Source: Chromobacterium sphagni (GTDB taxonomy: Bacteria; Pseudomonadota; Gammaproteobacteria; Burkholderiales; Chromobacteriaceae). From it: a stretch of 64,000 nucleotides of DNA. Made by a program: the position numbers and the translations under genes. Shown here one piece after another: positions 7,187 to 16,872 of this stretch. Below the pieces are notes generated by a model. The model was not told where the DNA came from, did no database searches, and was given only the letters and a program-made list of their open reading frames with translations. Where the stretch lies: contig NZ_MKCT01000001.1 of the NCBI RefSeq assembly GCF_001855555.1, positions 186,001-250,000 of the forward strand, given 5' to 3'. Every line of letters begins with the position of its first letter. Within the stretch, counting starts at the first letter, position 1.

Positions 7187-9229
7187 TTACGCGGCGTCCA
7201 CCACCATGCCGGAATGGCGCAGCAGCGCGTCGATCTGCGGATCGCGGCCGCGGAAGGCCCGGAACGATTCCAGCGCGGGACGGCTGCCGCCGACGGCCAG
7301 GATTTCGTCCCAGAACCGGCGGCCCACCTGCGCGTTGGCGCCGCCAGCCTCCTCGAACGCGGCGTAGGCGTCGGCCGACAGCACCTCCGCCCACTTGTAG
7401 CTGTAGTAGCCGGCCGCGTAGCCGCCGCCGAAGATGTGGCTGAAGCTGTTGGGGAAGCGGTTGTAGGCCGGCGGACGGTTGACCGCCACCTCGTCGCGCA
7501 CTTGTTCCAGCAGCGCCAGCCAGTCGACGCGGCCGGGTTCGGCCGCGGTGTACAGCAGCATGTCGAACAGTGAGAACTCCAGTTGGCGCACCATCTGCAT
7601 GCCGGACTGGAAGTTCTTGGCGGCGATCATCTTGTCGTACAGCTCGCACGGCAGCGGCTGGCCGCTTTCGCTGTGCGCGGTCATGCCCTGCAGCACCTCC
7701 CACTCCCAGCAGAAGTTTTCCATGAACTGGCTGGGCAGCTCGACGGCGTCCCATTCCACGCCGCTGATGCCGGCCACCCCGGCCACCTCGATGCGGGTCA
7801 GCAGGTGGTGCAGGCCGTGGCCGCATTCGTGGAACAGGGTGATCACCTCGTCGTGGGTGAAGTAGGCGGGCTTGTCGCCCACCGGGCGGCTGAAGTTGCA
7901 CACCAGATAGGCCACCGGGGTCTGCACCTCATCGCCCTTACGGCGGCGACCGCGCACATCGTCCATCCACGCCCCGGGGCGCTTGCCGTCGCGGGCGTAG
8001 AGGTCGAGGTAGAAACCGCCCAGCAAGGTGTCGCCCTGGAAGATCTCGAAGTAGCGCACGTCCGGGTGCCAGACGGCGACGCTGCGCTCGGCGAAACGCA
8101 CGCCGTACAGGGTGCCGACCACGCCGAACAGCCCCTGCAGCACCTTGGGTTCGGGGAAGTACTGCTTCACTTCGTGCTCGGAGAAGGCGTAGCGCGCGAC
8201 GCGCAGTTTCTCGCTGGCGTAGCTGATGTCCCACGCCTGCAGGATGTCCAGCCCCAATTCATCGCGGGCGAAGGCTTCCAGCTCGGCGCGGTCCTGCTCG
8301 GCGTAGGGCTTGGCGCGGCGCGCCAGATCGCGCAGGAAGTCGATGACCTGCGACGGGCTTTCCGCCATCTTGGTGAACAAGGACAGCTCGGCGTAGTTGG
8401 CGAAGCCCAGCAGTTGCGCCTCTTCGGCGGCCAGCCGCAGCTTTTCGCGGATCAGCGGGCCGTTATCCTGCTCGGCCGGGCCAAACTCCGAGGCGCGCTT
8501 GGCGTTGGCCTCGTACAGCTTCTCGCGCAGCGCGCGGTTGTCGGCGTATTGCAGCACCGGGAACAACAGCGGGAACTGCAGGCCCAGCTTGTATTTGCCC
8601 GGCTGGCCGTCGGCCTCGGCCATCGCGGCGTACATCGCCAGCGTGTCCTCGGGGATGCCGGCCAGCTCGGCTGCGTCATCGATGTACAGGCTGAAGCCGT
8701 CGGTGGCGTCCATCACGTGCTGCGAGAACTGGTTGGACAGCTCGGCCAGGCGGCTGGACAGCTCGGCGAAGCGCGCTTTCTGCGCGTCCGGCAGCTCGGC
8801 GCCGGCCAGGCGGAAATCGCGCAGGTCGTTGTCTATCACTTTCTTTTGCGCGGCGCTGGCGGCGGCGAAAGCGGGATTGGCCGCCACGGCCTTGAAGCGG
8901 GCGAACAGGTCGAGGTTTTGCCCCAGTTCGGTGAAGAAGGCGGAGACGCGCGGGATTTCAGCGTTGTACGCCTCGCGCAGGCCCTCGGTATTGCCCACCA
9001 CGCCGTTGAGATGGCCGACCACGCCCCAGGCGCGGCCCAGTTTTTCAGTGGCCTCGGTCAGCGGCTCCACCACGGCGTCCCAGCTGTCGCCGCCTGCGGC
9101 GACCACCGCATCGATGGCCGCGCGGGCATCGGCCAGCAACGCGTCGAGGGCGGGGGTGATGTGTTCCGGCTTGATGGCGTCGAAGCGCGGCAGGTCAGTA
9201 AAATCGAGCAGCGGGTTGCTGTGGCGCAT
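7187..9229 (-). CDS. prlC: Oligopeptidase A, M3 family zinc metallopeptidase
   Basis: This cytoplasmic peptidase degrades short peptides, including cleaved signal peptides. The 680 residues match OpdA/PrlC. The N-terminus is SNPLLDFTDLPRFDAIKPEH, typical of the family. The zinc motif HECGH, preceded by TLF, lies around residue 465, with the distal Glu ligand in the ISGVEWDAVELPSQFMENFCWE segment. The helical C-terminal region includes RFPNSFSHIFGGGYAAGYYSYKW, with the Tyr residues that line the M3 active site. The start ATG at 9229 is supported by AGGGACTTCC upstream. The gene is transcribed toward xth but ends in its own terminator. Confidence 0.95.
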   Translation of the reverse strand: MRHSNPLLDFTDLPRFDAIKPEHITPALDALLADARAAIDAVVAAGGDSWDAVVEPLTEATEKLGRAWGVVGHLNGVVGNTEGLREAYNAEIPRVSAFFTELGQNLDLFARFKAVAANPAFAAASAAQKKVIDNDLRDFRLAGAELPDAQKARFAELSSRLAELSNQFSQHVMDATDGFSLYIDDAAELAGIPEDTLAMYAAMAEADGQPGKYKLGLQFPLLFPVLQYADNRALREKLYEANAKRASEFGPAEQDNGPLIREKLRLAAEEAQLLGFANYAELSLFTKMAESPSQVIDFLRDLARRAKPYAEQDRAELEAFARDELGLDILQAWDISYASEKLRVARYAFSEHEVKQYFPEPKVLQGLFGVVGTLYGVRFAERSVAVWHPDVRYFEIFQGDTLLGGFYLDLYARDGKRPGAWMDDVRGRRRKGDEVQTPVAYLVCNFSRPVGDKPAYFTHDEVITLFHECGHGLHHLLTRIEVAGVAGISGVEWDAVELPSQFMENFCWEWEVLQGMTAHSESGQPLPCELYDKMIAAKNFQSGMQMVRQLEFSLFDMLLYTAAEPGRVDWLALLEQVRDEVAVNRPPAYNRFPNSFSHIFGGGYAAGYYSYKWAEVLSADAYAAFEEAGGANAQVGRRFWDEILAVGGSRPALESFRAFRGRDPQIDALLRHSGMVVDAA

Positions 9230-9335
9230 GGAAGTCCCTTCGGGCTGGGGCGCGGCAAGATGGCCGCGCCGTGTGGCAAGCGTGACGGGCTAATGATAGC
9301 CTCGCGGATAACGCCAATAAGATAAGGACATTATC

Positions 9336-9881
9336 GTGAATCGCAATATCCGCCAGTACGACGGCCATCATCCAGAGATCGCCGACGGCTGTTACATCGA
9401 TCCGGCCGCAGTCGTCATCGGCGAAGTGAAACTGGAAGCGGGCGCCTCGGTCTGGCCGTGCGCGGTGATCCGCGGCGACGTCAACTCCATCAGCGTCGGC
9501 GAGAACAGCAATGTGCAGGACTTCGCCATGCTGCACGTCAGCCACAAGAGCGCCGCCGATCCGGTCGGCGCGCCGCTGATCATCGGTCGGCACGTCACCA
9601 TCGGCCACCACGTGACACTGCACGGCTGCACCATAGGCGACGAGGTGCTGATCGGCATCGGCAGCATCGTGCTGGACCGCGTGGTGATCGAGGACCGGGT
9701 GCTGGTCGGCGCCGGCAGCCTGGTGCCGCCGGGCAAGCGGCTGGCGTCCGGTTACCTGTACCTGGGCAATCCGGTGAAGCAGGCGCGGCCGCTGACCGAG
9801 CAGGAGTTGGCGTATTTCAAGTATTCGGCCGAGCACTACCTGCGCGTGGCCGACAAGCACAAAGCCAATCTGGAGGACTAA
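9336..9881 (+). CDS. Gamma-class carbonic anhydrase family protein (YrdA-like)
   Basis: The 181-residue protein is a left-handed beta-helix of hexapeptide repeats (IGEVKL, VWPCAVIRGD, IGRHVTIG, VLIGIGSIVLD). The three zinc-ligand histidines of gamma-carbonic anhydrases appear to be present: His67 in AMLHVSH and the pair in IGHHVTLHGC near residues 91-96. The protein would be a cytoplasmic trimer. Many members of this YrdA/PaaY-like group have weak or no measured CO2 hydration activity, so the physiological reaction is uncertain. An AAGGACATTATC ribosome site precedes the start. It ends four bases before the RDD gene, so the two are probably one operon. It is divergent from prlC. Confidence 0.88.
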   Translation: MNRNIRQYDGHHPEIADGCYIDPAAVVIGEVKLEAGASVWPCAVIRGDVNSISVGENSNVQDFAMLHVSHKSAADPVGAPLIIGRHVTIGHHVTLHGCTIGDEVLIGIGSIVLDRVVIEDRVLVGAGSLVPPGKRLASGYLYLGNPVKQARPLTEQELAYFKYSAEHYLRVADKHKANLED

Positions 9882-9884
9882 TCG

Positions 9885-10406
9885 ATGCATCCGACCCTGC
9901 CGGCGCATGACGCCGAGGAACTGGAATACGTGGGCTTCTGGCTACGGGTGCTAGCCAGCCTGGTGGACACCGTGCTGCTGCTGATCGTGTCGGCCCCGCT
10001 ATGGTGGCTGCTGGCCCAAAACGAGGCTCCGGCTCTGGCCGATCTGGCCGATGGCGGCGCTAACCTCGCCCAGCTTGGCGGCACCGGCAGCGCCGGCGAT
10101 CTCCTGGTCAACTACCTGCTGCCGGCCGCGGCGGTGATCCTGTTCTGGCTCTACAAGAGCGCCACGCCGGGCAAGATGATGCTGGGCGCGCGGGTGGTGG
10201 ACGCCGACAGCGGCCTGCCGCTGACGCCGCGCCAGGCGGTGTTGCGCTATCTGGGCTATTTCGTCGCCGCCATCCCGTTCTGCCTGGGGCTGATCTGGGT
10301 GGGGCTGGACCCGCGCAAGCAGGGCTGGCACGACAAGCTGGCGCGCACCGTGGTGGTGCGGCCCAAGCCGCGCGTTGCGCCGCCGTCCTTCCCACATGCC
10401 CGTTAA
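9885..10406 (+). CDS. RDD family membrane protein
   Basis: The 173-residue inner-membrane protein begins with a soluble segment containing EYVGFWLRVLASLVDTVLLL, where the Arg and Asp of the RDD signature sit. Further hydrophobic helices follow near residues 26-45, 85-95 and 120-140, then KSATPGKMMLGARVVDADSG and a C-terminal DPRKQGWHDKLARTVVV. This order is characteristic of RDD proteins, which have poorly defined roles; some have been linked to ion exchange. It starts four bases after the carbonic anhydrase-like gene. Convergent with the chemotaxis receptor gene, two bases away, with no clear terminator between them. Confidence 0.85.
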   Translation: MHPTLPAHDAEELEYVGFWLRVLASLVDTVLLLIVSAPLWWLLAQNEAPALADLADGGANLAQLGGTGSAGDLLVNYLLPAAAVILFWLYKSATPGKMMLGARVVDADSGLPLTPRQAVLRYLGYFVAAIPFCLGLIWVGLDPRKQGWHDKLARTVVVRPKPRVAPPSFPHAR

Positions 10407-10408
10407 GT

Positions 10409-12055
10409 TCAGACCAGCGCCAGCCTGGGAACGGTCAGCCGCTGGCCGGCCGATTTGGCCGCGCGCTCATCGGCTGCTGGCAGGCGGAACCAGGCCAGCG
10501 CCTGATTGAGCCCGCTGGCCGACTCCGCCAGTTTCAACATCAAGGGCTCGGCCTGGCCCATCTGGCTTTCAATGTCCTGCGCCAGGCTGGACAGCTCGTG
10601 GCCGTGCTGGCGGATGCTGCCGCCGGCGCGGCTTTGCAGCTCGCGCGCGGCGCCGATGTCGTCCATCAGCCCGGCCAGCCTGGACAGCGCGCCGTCCACC
10701 GTGGCCAACGCCTGATCCAGCGCCAGCTGCGAATGCTGGCTGTCGCGGCTGGCGCTGCCGGCCGCCGCTATCGCCTCGCCCAGCGCGCCCTTGGCCCGCT
10801 CCATCTGCTGCAGGCTGTCGAAAATGCCGCTGGTGGCCGCCGCCGTCCGTTCCGACAGCTTGCGCACCTCGTCCGCCACCACCGCGAAGCCGCGGCCGGC
10901 CTCTCCGGCGCGCGCCGCCTCTATCGCCGCGTTCAGCGCCAATAGATTGGTCTGGTCAGCCACCTCGCGGATCAACGCGCTGATCTGGCCGATGGCGCCC
11001 ACCGCCTGTCCCAGTTCGCGCATCTCGCGGGTGGCGGCGTCGATGCGTTCGGCCAGCAGCCGCATCGCCACGATATTGCGCCCGCCCAGCGCGCGCGCGT
11101 CCTCGGTCGTGGCGGCGGCGCTGCGCGAACCGTCCAGCGCCGCTTCGACATGCTGCGCCACCTGTTCGGCGTGGCTGGCTATCTCGCCGGCGGCCTCGTT
11201 GCTCAGCCGGCTTTTCTGCGTCTGCTGCCGGCTGGCGTCGGCGCTCTGCCGCGTCAACAGCTGCAGGCGCTGGCTGTCGCGCAGATTGTCGCCGGCGTGC
11301 CGCCGCACATCGTCCAGCAAGCCCGCCAGCCTATCCAGGAAACGGTTGATGCGCGCGGCGGCGTGGGCCAGCTCGTCGCCGCCCTGATCCGGCAGCCGCA
11401 CGGCCAGATTGCCCTCGCTCAAGGCGTCCGCCGCCTGCGCCATGGCGCCCAGATGGCGCTTCAGCCGGCGCGCTAGCGTCAGCTGGATCAGCACCACCAA
11501 CGCGCTGGCCAGCGCCAGCGGCCCCAGGATCAACGGCGCCAGCCAGGCCAGCGCGCTCGCCAGCGCGGCCTTCTCCTGCCGCAGCTCGCCGTCGCGCCTG
11601 GCGACCTGGCGGTCGATCTCCGCCGCCAACGGCAGCAGATCGTTCTGATAGGCCTGCTCCGGTATCGACAGCGCGTCCTGCGGCGCGGTTTCAGCGATAT
11701 GAATGGCGCTGGCCAGATTGCGCGCGTACTCCTGCCAATGGCCGCGCAGGGCCGCGCCGAAAGCCTGGCTATCGACCGCCGGCAGGCCGGACAGAATCTC
11801 CTGCTGCAAGCCCGCCACCTGCCGCTGCGCCGCCTGCAGGCGGCGGCCGGTTTCCGGCAGCAGGGGATCGGCGCGCGAAAACGACAGCGCGACGGCCTTG
11901 AGTTGTTGCAGATTGCTGGCCAGCTGCTGCAGCTGGTTGTAACTGTCGACGTGGCGGGTGAAGGCGTAAAGCTGCTGTCCGGTGATCGACATCACCAGCA
12001 CCAGGCTGGCCAGGGTGAAGGCGATGGTCAGCCACAGGCGTTTGATCAGAGACAT
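10409..12055 (-). CDS. Methyl-accepting chemotaxis protein
   Basis: This is an inner-membrane chemoreceptor signalling through CheW and CheA. From the ATG at 12055 ([13 protein letters not shown]) it has 548 residues: a first membrane helix near 8-28, a periplasmic four-helix-type sensor of ~150 residues with many Leu/Gln heptads, a second membrane helix ([21 protein letters not shown]), a HAMP linker, and a cytoplasmic coiled coil with the hairpin tip [20 protein letters not shown] followed by [23 protein letters not shown] at 12097 could extend it by 14 residues, but those residues are not membrane-like, and neither start has a good ribosome site. The ligand is unknown. No terminal CheR-binding pentapeptide is seen. 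Confidence 0.93.
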   Translation of the reverse strand: MSLIKRLWLTIAFTLASLVLVMSITGQQLYAFTRHVDSYNQLQQLASNLQQLKAVALSFSRADPLLPETGRRLQAAQRQVAGLQQEILSGLPAVDSQAFGAALRGHWQEYARNLASAIHIAETAPQDALSIPEQAYQNDLLPLAAEIDRQVARRDGELRQEKAALASALAWLAPLILGPLALASALVVLIQLTLARRLKRHLGAMAQAADALSEGNLAVRLPDQGGDELAHAAARINRFLDRLAGLLDDVRRHAGDNLRDSQRLQLLTRQSADASRQQTQKSRLSNEAAGEIASHAEQVAQHVEAALDGSRSAAATTEDARALGGRNIVAMRLLAERIDAATREMRELGQAVGAIGQISALIREVADQTNLLALNAAIEAARAGEAGRGFAVVADEVRKLSERTAAATSGIFDSLQQMERAKGALGEAIAAAGSASRDSQHSQLALDQALATVDGALSRLAGLMDDIGAARELQSRAGGSIRQHGHELSSLAQDIESQMGQAEPLMLKLAESASGLNQALAWFRLPAADERAAKSAGQRLTVPRLALV

Positions 12056-12427
12056 GGCGGGTGAGGCGTGAAACGTAGGAAACCGCAGTGTATTCAATAT
12101 TCATGACAGTAAGATTTCAAGACATATAAGCAAACCATGGCATAGTTCATTCACATTGCGTTACAATCGCTCGCCCAACACGGGTGGTTTAGTCGTATCC
12201 GGCCAGCACTTCCATCCTGGCCGGCTCCACTCCGCAAACCTCCCCTTGGCAGGTTATCCGCGAGCCGGAGCCGCGCCATCAGGCACCGCCTGCTTCTCGC
12301 AGGCGCAACTTCCATAAGACCGGGACACCCGGCGCCGTGGGCAACACACCTCTTGAAGGCATGGCGCGTGCGCGCCAGCCAGGGGCCGCTGTTGCCCGTC
12401 AACGTTAAAATGACAGGAGATTCGCCC
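12056..12427 (+). other. Long leader region upstream of the APC permease
   Basis: About 370 bases separate the divergent receptor gene from the permease. A possible -10 element TTACAAT lies at 12161-12167. The following ~250 bases would form a long 5' leader with several GC hairpins, for example GCCTGC-TTCT-CGCAGGC and CCGGG-ACA-CCCGG. I recognise no riboswitch family, but the length and structure suggest post-transcriptional control. An alternative in-frame start at 12353 lies inside this region but has no ribosome site. Confidence 0.35.
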
Positions 12428-14062
12428 TTGCAACACCAACACTCCCGCCACATCGGCCCGATTGCGCTGATGCTGACCGGCCTAGGTTCCATCATCGGTT
12501 CCGGCTGGCTGTTCGGCGCCGCCCACGCGGCGCAGATCGCCGGCCCGGCCGCCATCGTCGCCTGGATAGTCGGCATGGTGATCATTCTCTCCATCGCGCT
12601 GAGCTACGCCGAACTGGGCGCCATGTTCCCGGAATCGGGCGGCATGGTGCGCTACGCCCGCTATTCGCACGGCTCGCTGTTGGGCTTCATCGCCGCCTGG
12701 GCCAACTGGATCGCCATCGTCTCGGTGATTCCGATCGAGGCCGAAGCCTCGGTGCAGTACATGAGCTCCTGGCCCTACGCCTGGGCGCAGGCGCTGTACC
12801 AGCACGGCGAATTGAGCGGCATCGGCCTCTGCCTGGCCGCCGTGCTGGTGGTGATCTACTTCCTGCTCAACTACTGGGGCGTGAGATTGTTCGCCAAGGC
12901 CAACAGCGCCATCACCATCTTCAAGGTGATCGTGCCGGCGCTGACGGTGGGCGCGCTGGTCTACAGCGGCTTCCACAGCGAAAACCTCAACAACCCGGCA
13001 TTAGGCGGCTTCGCGCCGTTCGGCTGGGCCAGCGTGATGACTGCGGTGGCCACCAGCGGCATCGTGTTCAGCTTCAACGGCTTCCAGAGCCCGATCAACC
13101 TGGCCGGCGAGGCACGCAATCCGGGCAAGAGCGTGCCTTTCGGCGTGGTGGGCTCAATCCTGCTGGCGGCGGTGATCTACGTCGCGCTGCAGGTGGCCTT
13201 CCTCGGCGCGCTATCGCCGGCCAATCTGGCGCACGGCTGGAAAGGCATAGACTTCAGCTCGCCGTTCGCCCAGCTGGCGATGGCCCTGGGCCTGAACTGG
13301 CTGATGATGACTTTGTACTTCGATGCCTTCGTCAGCCCCAGCGGCACCGGCGCCACCTATATGGCCACCACCTCGCGCATGATCTACGGCATGCAGCGCA
13401 ACGGCACCATGCCGGCCATCTTCGGCCGCATCCATCCGCTGTTCCACATCCCCCGCCCGGCGATGTGGTTCAACCTGGCGGTGTCCTTCGTGTTCCTGTT
13501 CTTCTTCCGCGGCTGGGGCACGCTGGCGGCGGTGATCTCGGTCGCCACCGTGATCTCCTACCTGACCGGCCCGATCAGCGTGGCCGCGCTGCGCCGCTGC
13601 GCGCCGGACCTGCCGCGCCCGTTGCGCCTGTCCGGCCTCGGCGTGGTCGCCCCGTTCGCCTTCGTCTGCGCCTCGCTGGTGCTGTACTGGGCGCGCTGGC
13701 CGCTGACCGGCCACATCATCTTCCTGATCGTGGCGGCGCTGCCGGTATACATCTGGTACCAGGCCCGTGCCGGCTGGCCGGAATTCAGCCGCGAGCTGAA
13801 GGGCGCGCTGTGGATGGTGCTGTACCTGCCGGCGATGGCGCTGCTGTCCTATATCGGCAGCAAGGACTTCGGCGGCATCGGCCTGCTGCCCTACGGCGCC
13901 GACATGGCCGTGGTGGCCGCGGCCGCGCTGGGTTTCTATTTCTGGGGCGTCAACAGCGGCTGGTACACCCGCTACCTGCGCGACGAGCACGATGCCAAGC
14001 TGGTGGAGGCGATGCAGGCCGAACAGCAGCCGTCCGGCAAGCTGGCTGGCCAACGCGTCTGA
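12428..14062 (+). CDS. APC superfamily amino acid/polyamine permease
   Basis: This is an inner-membrane transporter with about 12 hydrophobic helices. The first helix carries the APC substrate-binding loop GLGSIIGSGWLFG, followed by SYAELGAMFPESGGMVRY. Later segments include GFQSPINLAGEARNPGKSVP, typical of the sixth-helix region. I prefer the TTG start at 12428 because AGGAG sits nine bases upstream; it gives 544 residues starting MQHQHSRHIGPIAL. In-frame starts further up (ATG at 12410 or 12353) would add a non-conserved tail. The substrate cannot be deduced. The gene is isolated, has a long structured leader, and ends in a bidirectional terminator shared with tpx. Confidence 0.88.
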   Translation: MQHQHSRHIGPIALMLTGLGSIIGSGWLFGAAHAAQIAGPAAIVAWIVGMVIILSIALSYAELGAMFPESGGMVRYARYSHGSLLGFIAAWANWIAIVSVIPIEAEASVQYMSSWPYAWAQALYQHGELSGIGLCLAAVLVVIYFLLNYWGVRLFAKANSAITIFKVIVPALTVGALVYSGFHSENLNNPALGGFAPFGWASVMTAVATSGIVFSFNGFQSPINLAGEARNPGKSVPFGVVGSILLAAVIYVALQVAFLGALSPANLAHGWKGIDFSSPFAQLAMALGLNWLMMTLYFDAFVSPSGTGATYMATTSRMIYGMQRNGTMPAIFGRIHPLFHIPRPAMWFNLAVSFVFLFFFRGWGTLAAVISVATVISYLTGPISVAALRRCAPDLPRPLRLSGLGVVAPFAFVCASLVLYWARWPLTGHIIFLIVAALPVYIWYQARAGWPEFSRELKGALWMVLYLPAMALLSYIGSKDFGGIGLLPYGADMAVVAAAALGFYFWGVNSGWYTRYLRDEHDAKLVEAMQAEQQPSGKLAGQRV

Positions 14063-14081
14063 ACCCGGCGTCTTCGCCGAC

Positions 14082-14117
14082 AAAAAAAGCCGACTGCGAT
14101 GCAGTCGGCTTTTTGTT
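14082..14117. terminator. Bidirectional terminator
   Basis: The stem GCCGACTGC / GCAGTCGGC with a GAT loop is flanked by seven A residues on the left and TTTTTGTTT on the right. It serves both the permease gene and the convergent tpx gene. Confidence 0.92.
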
Positions 14118-14131
14118 TGCCTGCGGCTGGA

Positions 14132-14629
14132 TTACAGCGCGGCCAGGGCGGCGGCGTAGTCCGGCTCGTCGGCGATCTCGCCCACCAACTGGCTGTGCAG
14201 CACCTTGTTGTCGGCATCCAGCACCACCACCGCGCGGGCGGTCAGGCCGGCCAGCGGACCGGAGGCCAGCTTCACGCCGTAGGCCTCGGCGAAAGCCGGA
14301 TTGCGGAAGGTGGACAGGTTCACCACGCCCTCGATGCCTTCGGCGCCGCAGAAGCGCTTCTGCGCGAACGGCAGATCGGCGGAGACGCACAGCACCACCG
14401 CATCGGCCAGGCTGGCGGCCTTCTCGTTGAACTTGCGCACCGACATGGCGCAGGTCGGGGTGTCCACGCTCGGGAAGATGTTCAGGATCTTGCGTTTGCC
14501 GGCGTAGTCGGCCAGCGTCACCTCGGCCAGATCGCCATTAGTCAGTTGCAGCGCCGGAGCGGCCGTGCCCTTGGCCGGCAGCGCGCCCGCCACTTCCACC
14601 GGATTGCCGCGCAGGGTAACAGTTGCCAT
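14132..14629 (-). CDS. tpx: Thiol peroxidase
   Basis: This is an atypical two-cysteine peroxiredoxin that reduces hydroperoxides, especially lipid hydroperoxides, with electrons from thioredoxin. The peroxidatic cysteine is Cys60 in [17 protein letters not shown] and the resolving cysteine is Cys94 in AQKRFC; both contexts are diagnostic for Tpx. Length 165 is standard, with the N-terminus [14 protein letters not shown]. The translation start follows AGGACTGAGAC. The gene is monocistronic. It lies near another oxidative-stress gene, the superoxide dismutase at 15.6 kb, though on the other strand. Confidence 0.96.
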   Translation of the reverse strand: MATVTLRGNPVEVAGALPAKGTAAPALQLTNGDLAEVTLADYAGKRKILNIFPSVDTPTCAMSVRKFNEKAASLADAVVLCVSADLPFAQKRFCGAEGIEGVVNLSTFRNPAFAEAYGVKLASGPLAGLTARAVVVLDADNKVLHSQLVGEIADEPDYAAALAAL

Positions 14630-14904
14630 GTCTCAGTCCTATTCAGGGTTGGGGATGGCGCTAGTGTGGCGCAAAGCCGGCGGAATTCAACCCCATGTCC
14701 GATATGGTTGCCGTGGATACCACCCGGCAGCGGACCATCGCTACCCGCACCAAATTCCATACTGACCTAAGTGGCAGTGAAAAATCTAACCATTTGTTAT
14801 ATAAAGAGCGGGTGGCGACCGCTACCGTGGCGCCACGGCAAGCAATATGGGATGCGCGCTTACCGGCGCCATCAACTGTCATCCGATTTCCAAGGAGTCC
14901 TATC

Positions 14905-15375
14905 ATGGCCAACCAACTGGATCGCGATCAAAAAGCCGGCTTGTTCATCGTAAGCTACAACGTTTCCAAACCCGGCGTGGCCGGCGGCTACAATCTGCAG
15001 CTGAAGCTGTCGGTCTACCCGCCGTCGCGCCGCGTCAGCGGCGAAGCCGTCATCACCCACGCCACCGCCCAACCGCTGGTATTCAAGAGCCCGGTGCACG
15101 GCCACTACGAGGAGAACGGCAGCAATATCGAACTGTTCCTCGCCGGCCACAACCTGCTGCAGACCCAAGGCCAGCAAGGCCAACAGCAGGCTCACGCGCT
15201 GCCGGGCGAGGATTTCCACTTCGACGGCCATCTGAAAGGCGGCTGGCAGGCTGATGCCGGCTCCAAGGCCCGCTACGCCTTCCTGCAACACGGCCACTGG
15301 ACCGAAGTGATTGGCCAGGACATCCAGCTGTCCGATGAACTGCGCCACACCGTGAAGTCGCTGAACCTGCGTTAA
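14905..15375 (+). CDS. DUF1842 domain protein
   Basis: I chose the ATG at 14905 because AAGGAG precedes it by eight bases; longer in-frame extensions upstream run through an AT-rich promoter-like region. The 156-residue product has no signal peptide or membrane helix. The block GLFIVSYNVSKPGVAGGYNL, followed by LSVYPPSRRVSGEAVITHAT, resembles the DUF1842 domain, a beta-rich module of unknown role in proteobacteria. No enzymatic motif is seen. It stands alone between tpx and the superoxide dismutase gene. Confidence 0.6.
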   Translation: MANQLDRDQKAGLFIVSYNVSKPGVAGGYNLQLKLSVYPPSRRVSGEAVITHATAQPLVFKSPVHGHYEENGSNIELFLAGHNLLQTQGQQGQQQAHALPGEDFHFDGHLKGGWQADAGSKARYAFLQHGHWTEVIGQDIQLSDELRHTVKSLNLR

Positions 15376-15582
15376 GCCCGCAGCTCGGCACGCAAACCGC
15401 CAGCGCCCACCGGCCTGGCGGTTTGCGCTTTCCGCCGCTCCAGCCTGTCCGGACAGACAAGGCCATCGCCCGATCGCCGCAAATCGTGCTTGCATGCTGG
15501 ATTAATATGATCCGGCCATCGCGTCGCCGCCATGTGGTCGCGCAACGGCTTTCTCCGCCCCCCATCCTTTGGGAGAATTCAG

Positions 15583-16296
15583 ATGCACAGCACATCCACC
15601 CCGCTGCCGGAACTGAACCGCCGCGGCTTCCTGCTCGCCGCCGCCGGCGGCCTGGCCGCACTGGCGCTGCCCATGCTGTCCGCCCGCGCCCACGCCTCTT
15701 CCGCGCAGGTGCTGCCGCCGCTGCCCTATGCCGACAACGCGCTGGAGCCGGTGATCTCGGCCCGCACCATAGGCTTTCACTACGGCAAGCACCACAAGGC
15801 CTACCTCGACAACCTCAACAAGCTGATAGCCGGCCGCGACTACGCCGACATGTCGCTGGAAGGCATCATCTCCGCCTCCGTCAAGAAAACGGCCGACGCC
15901 GCCGTGTTCAACAACGCCGCTCAGCTATGGAACCACTCTTTTTACTGGAACAGCATGCGCGCCAAGGGCGGCGGCATTCCTCCGCAGGCGCTGCGCGAAA
16001 AAATGGAAGCCTCTTTCGGCAGCGTGGACGCCTGTAAGCAACAGCTGGCCGGCGCCGCCATCGCGCAGTTCGGCAGCGGCTGGGCCTGGCTGGTGCAGGA
16101 CGGCGACGCGCTGAAAGTGGTGAAGACCAGCAACGCCGACACGCCCCTCACCGGCAGCATGCGGCCGCTGCTGAACCTGGACGTGTGGGAGCATGCCTAC
16201 TACCTGGACTACCAGAACCGCCGCGCCGACTACGTCAACGCGGTGCTGGACAAGCTGGTCGATTGGGAATTCGCGCAACAAAACCTGAAAACCTGA
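15583..16296 (+). CDS. sodB: Fe/Mn superoxide dismutase with Tat signal peptide
   Basis: The enzyme converts superoxide to hydrogen peroxide and oxygen. The mature part begins with [19 protein letters not shown] and has metal ligands in [15 protein letters not shown] (first His), LWNHSFYW (second His) and [13 protein letters not shown] (Asp and His). Unusually, the N-terminus carries a twin-arginine signal ([20 protein letters not shown], then a cleavage region ARAHA), so the enzyme should be folded and metallated before export to the periplasm. The ATG at 15583 follows GGGAGAATTC; an in-frame ATG at 15532 would spoil the signal peptide. With 237 residues, the length fits an SOD plus leader. 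The metal cannot be decided by eye, although QLWNHSFYW is the iron-type spacing. Confidence 0.93.
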   Translation: MHSTSTPLPELNRRGFLLAAAGGLAALALPMLSARAHASSAQVLPPLPYADNALEPVISARTIGFHYGKHHKAYLDNLNKLIAGRDYADMSLEGIISASVKKTADAAVFNNAAQLWNHSFYWNSMRAKGGGIPPQALREKMEASFGSVDACKQQLAGAAIAQFGSGWAWLVQDGDALKVVKTSNADTPLTGSMRPLLNLDVWEHAYYLDYQNRRADYVNAVLDKLVDWEFAQQNLKT

Positions 16297-16338
16297 TCCG
16301 CGCGCCAGGACGGCGGCCCGCGCGGGCCGTCGCGCCGC

Positions 16339-16848
16339 TCATAACTGGTCGTACACGCCGGACAGCGCGCGCAGCACGCCTGACGCCGCGGCGATCGCCT
16401 CCACGCTCATGCCCTGCAACGCCTGCGCCAACACCTGTTCCAGCAGACGCTCGCGCTCTTCGTGGCGCCGGCGGCCCAGCTCGGTCAGTTGCACCTGCAC
16501 CGAGCGCTTGTCCTGCAGCGACTTGGCCTTCTCGACATAGCCAGCTTCGCTCAGGCCGTTCACCAGCTGGGTCACCCCGGCGCCAGTGGTTTCGCTCAGT
16601 TCGGCCAGCCGCGCCACCGACACCGGCCCCTCCTCCGCCAGCATCCGCAGCACCCGAGCATGAGACAGCGACAGCGCGCCGGCCTGGCGCGTGGCCCGGC
16701 CGCGCAAGCGCGCATCCGCGGCGCTCAGACTGTAGGCGGCGCGGCTCAGGGTGGCCAGCGCCGCCTGGCGCGCCTCTTCATCCGGCATGGCGCTTGCGGC
16801 GGCGCGCTCTTCCCCCGACTGCAGTGTTGACATGCGTTGTGGCTCCAC
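16339..16848 (-). CDS. MarR family transcriptional regulator
   Basis: The 169-residue protein has the MarR winged-helix layout. HARVLRMLAEEGPVSVARLA and SETTGAGVTQLVNGLSEAGY form the helix-turn-helix, and the wing contains KAKSLQDKRSVQVQLTELGR, with the Asp-Lys-Arg seen in most MarR proteins. Such dimers usually repress adjacent genes and release DNA on binding aromatic or oxidised ligands. The gene is divergent from the alpha/beta hydrolase gene across only 58 bases that contain a perfect palindrome, so it very likely represses both itself and the hydrolase. Confidence 0.92.
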   Translation of the reverse strand: MEPQRMSTLQSGEERAAASAMPDEEARQAALATLSRAAYSLSAADARLRGRATRQAGALSLSHARVLRMLAEEGPVSVARLAELSETTGAGVTQLVNGLSEAGYVEKAKSLQDKRSVQVQLTELGRRRHEERERLLEQVLAQALQGMSVEAIAAASGVLRALSGVYDQL

Positions 16849-16856
16849 AATAATAT

Positions 16857-16872
16857 AACTAAGTACTTAGTT
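16857..16872. promoter_or_regulatory. Palindromic MarR operator
   Basis: AACTAAGTACTTAGTT is a perfect 16-bp palindrome placed between the divergent marR and hydrolase genes, in the short AT-rich spacer that must hold both promoters. Its length and symmetry suit a MarR dimer. Confidence 0.75.

Noticed and set aside
12353-12427. Extended N-terminus of the APC permease
   Set aside because: The extra residues are not permease-like, whereas TTG at 12428 has AGGAG at proper spacing.
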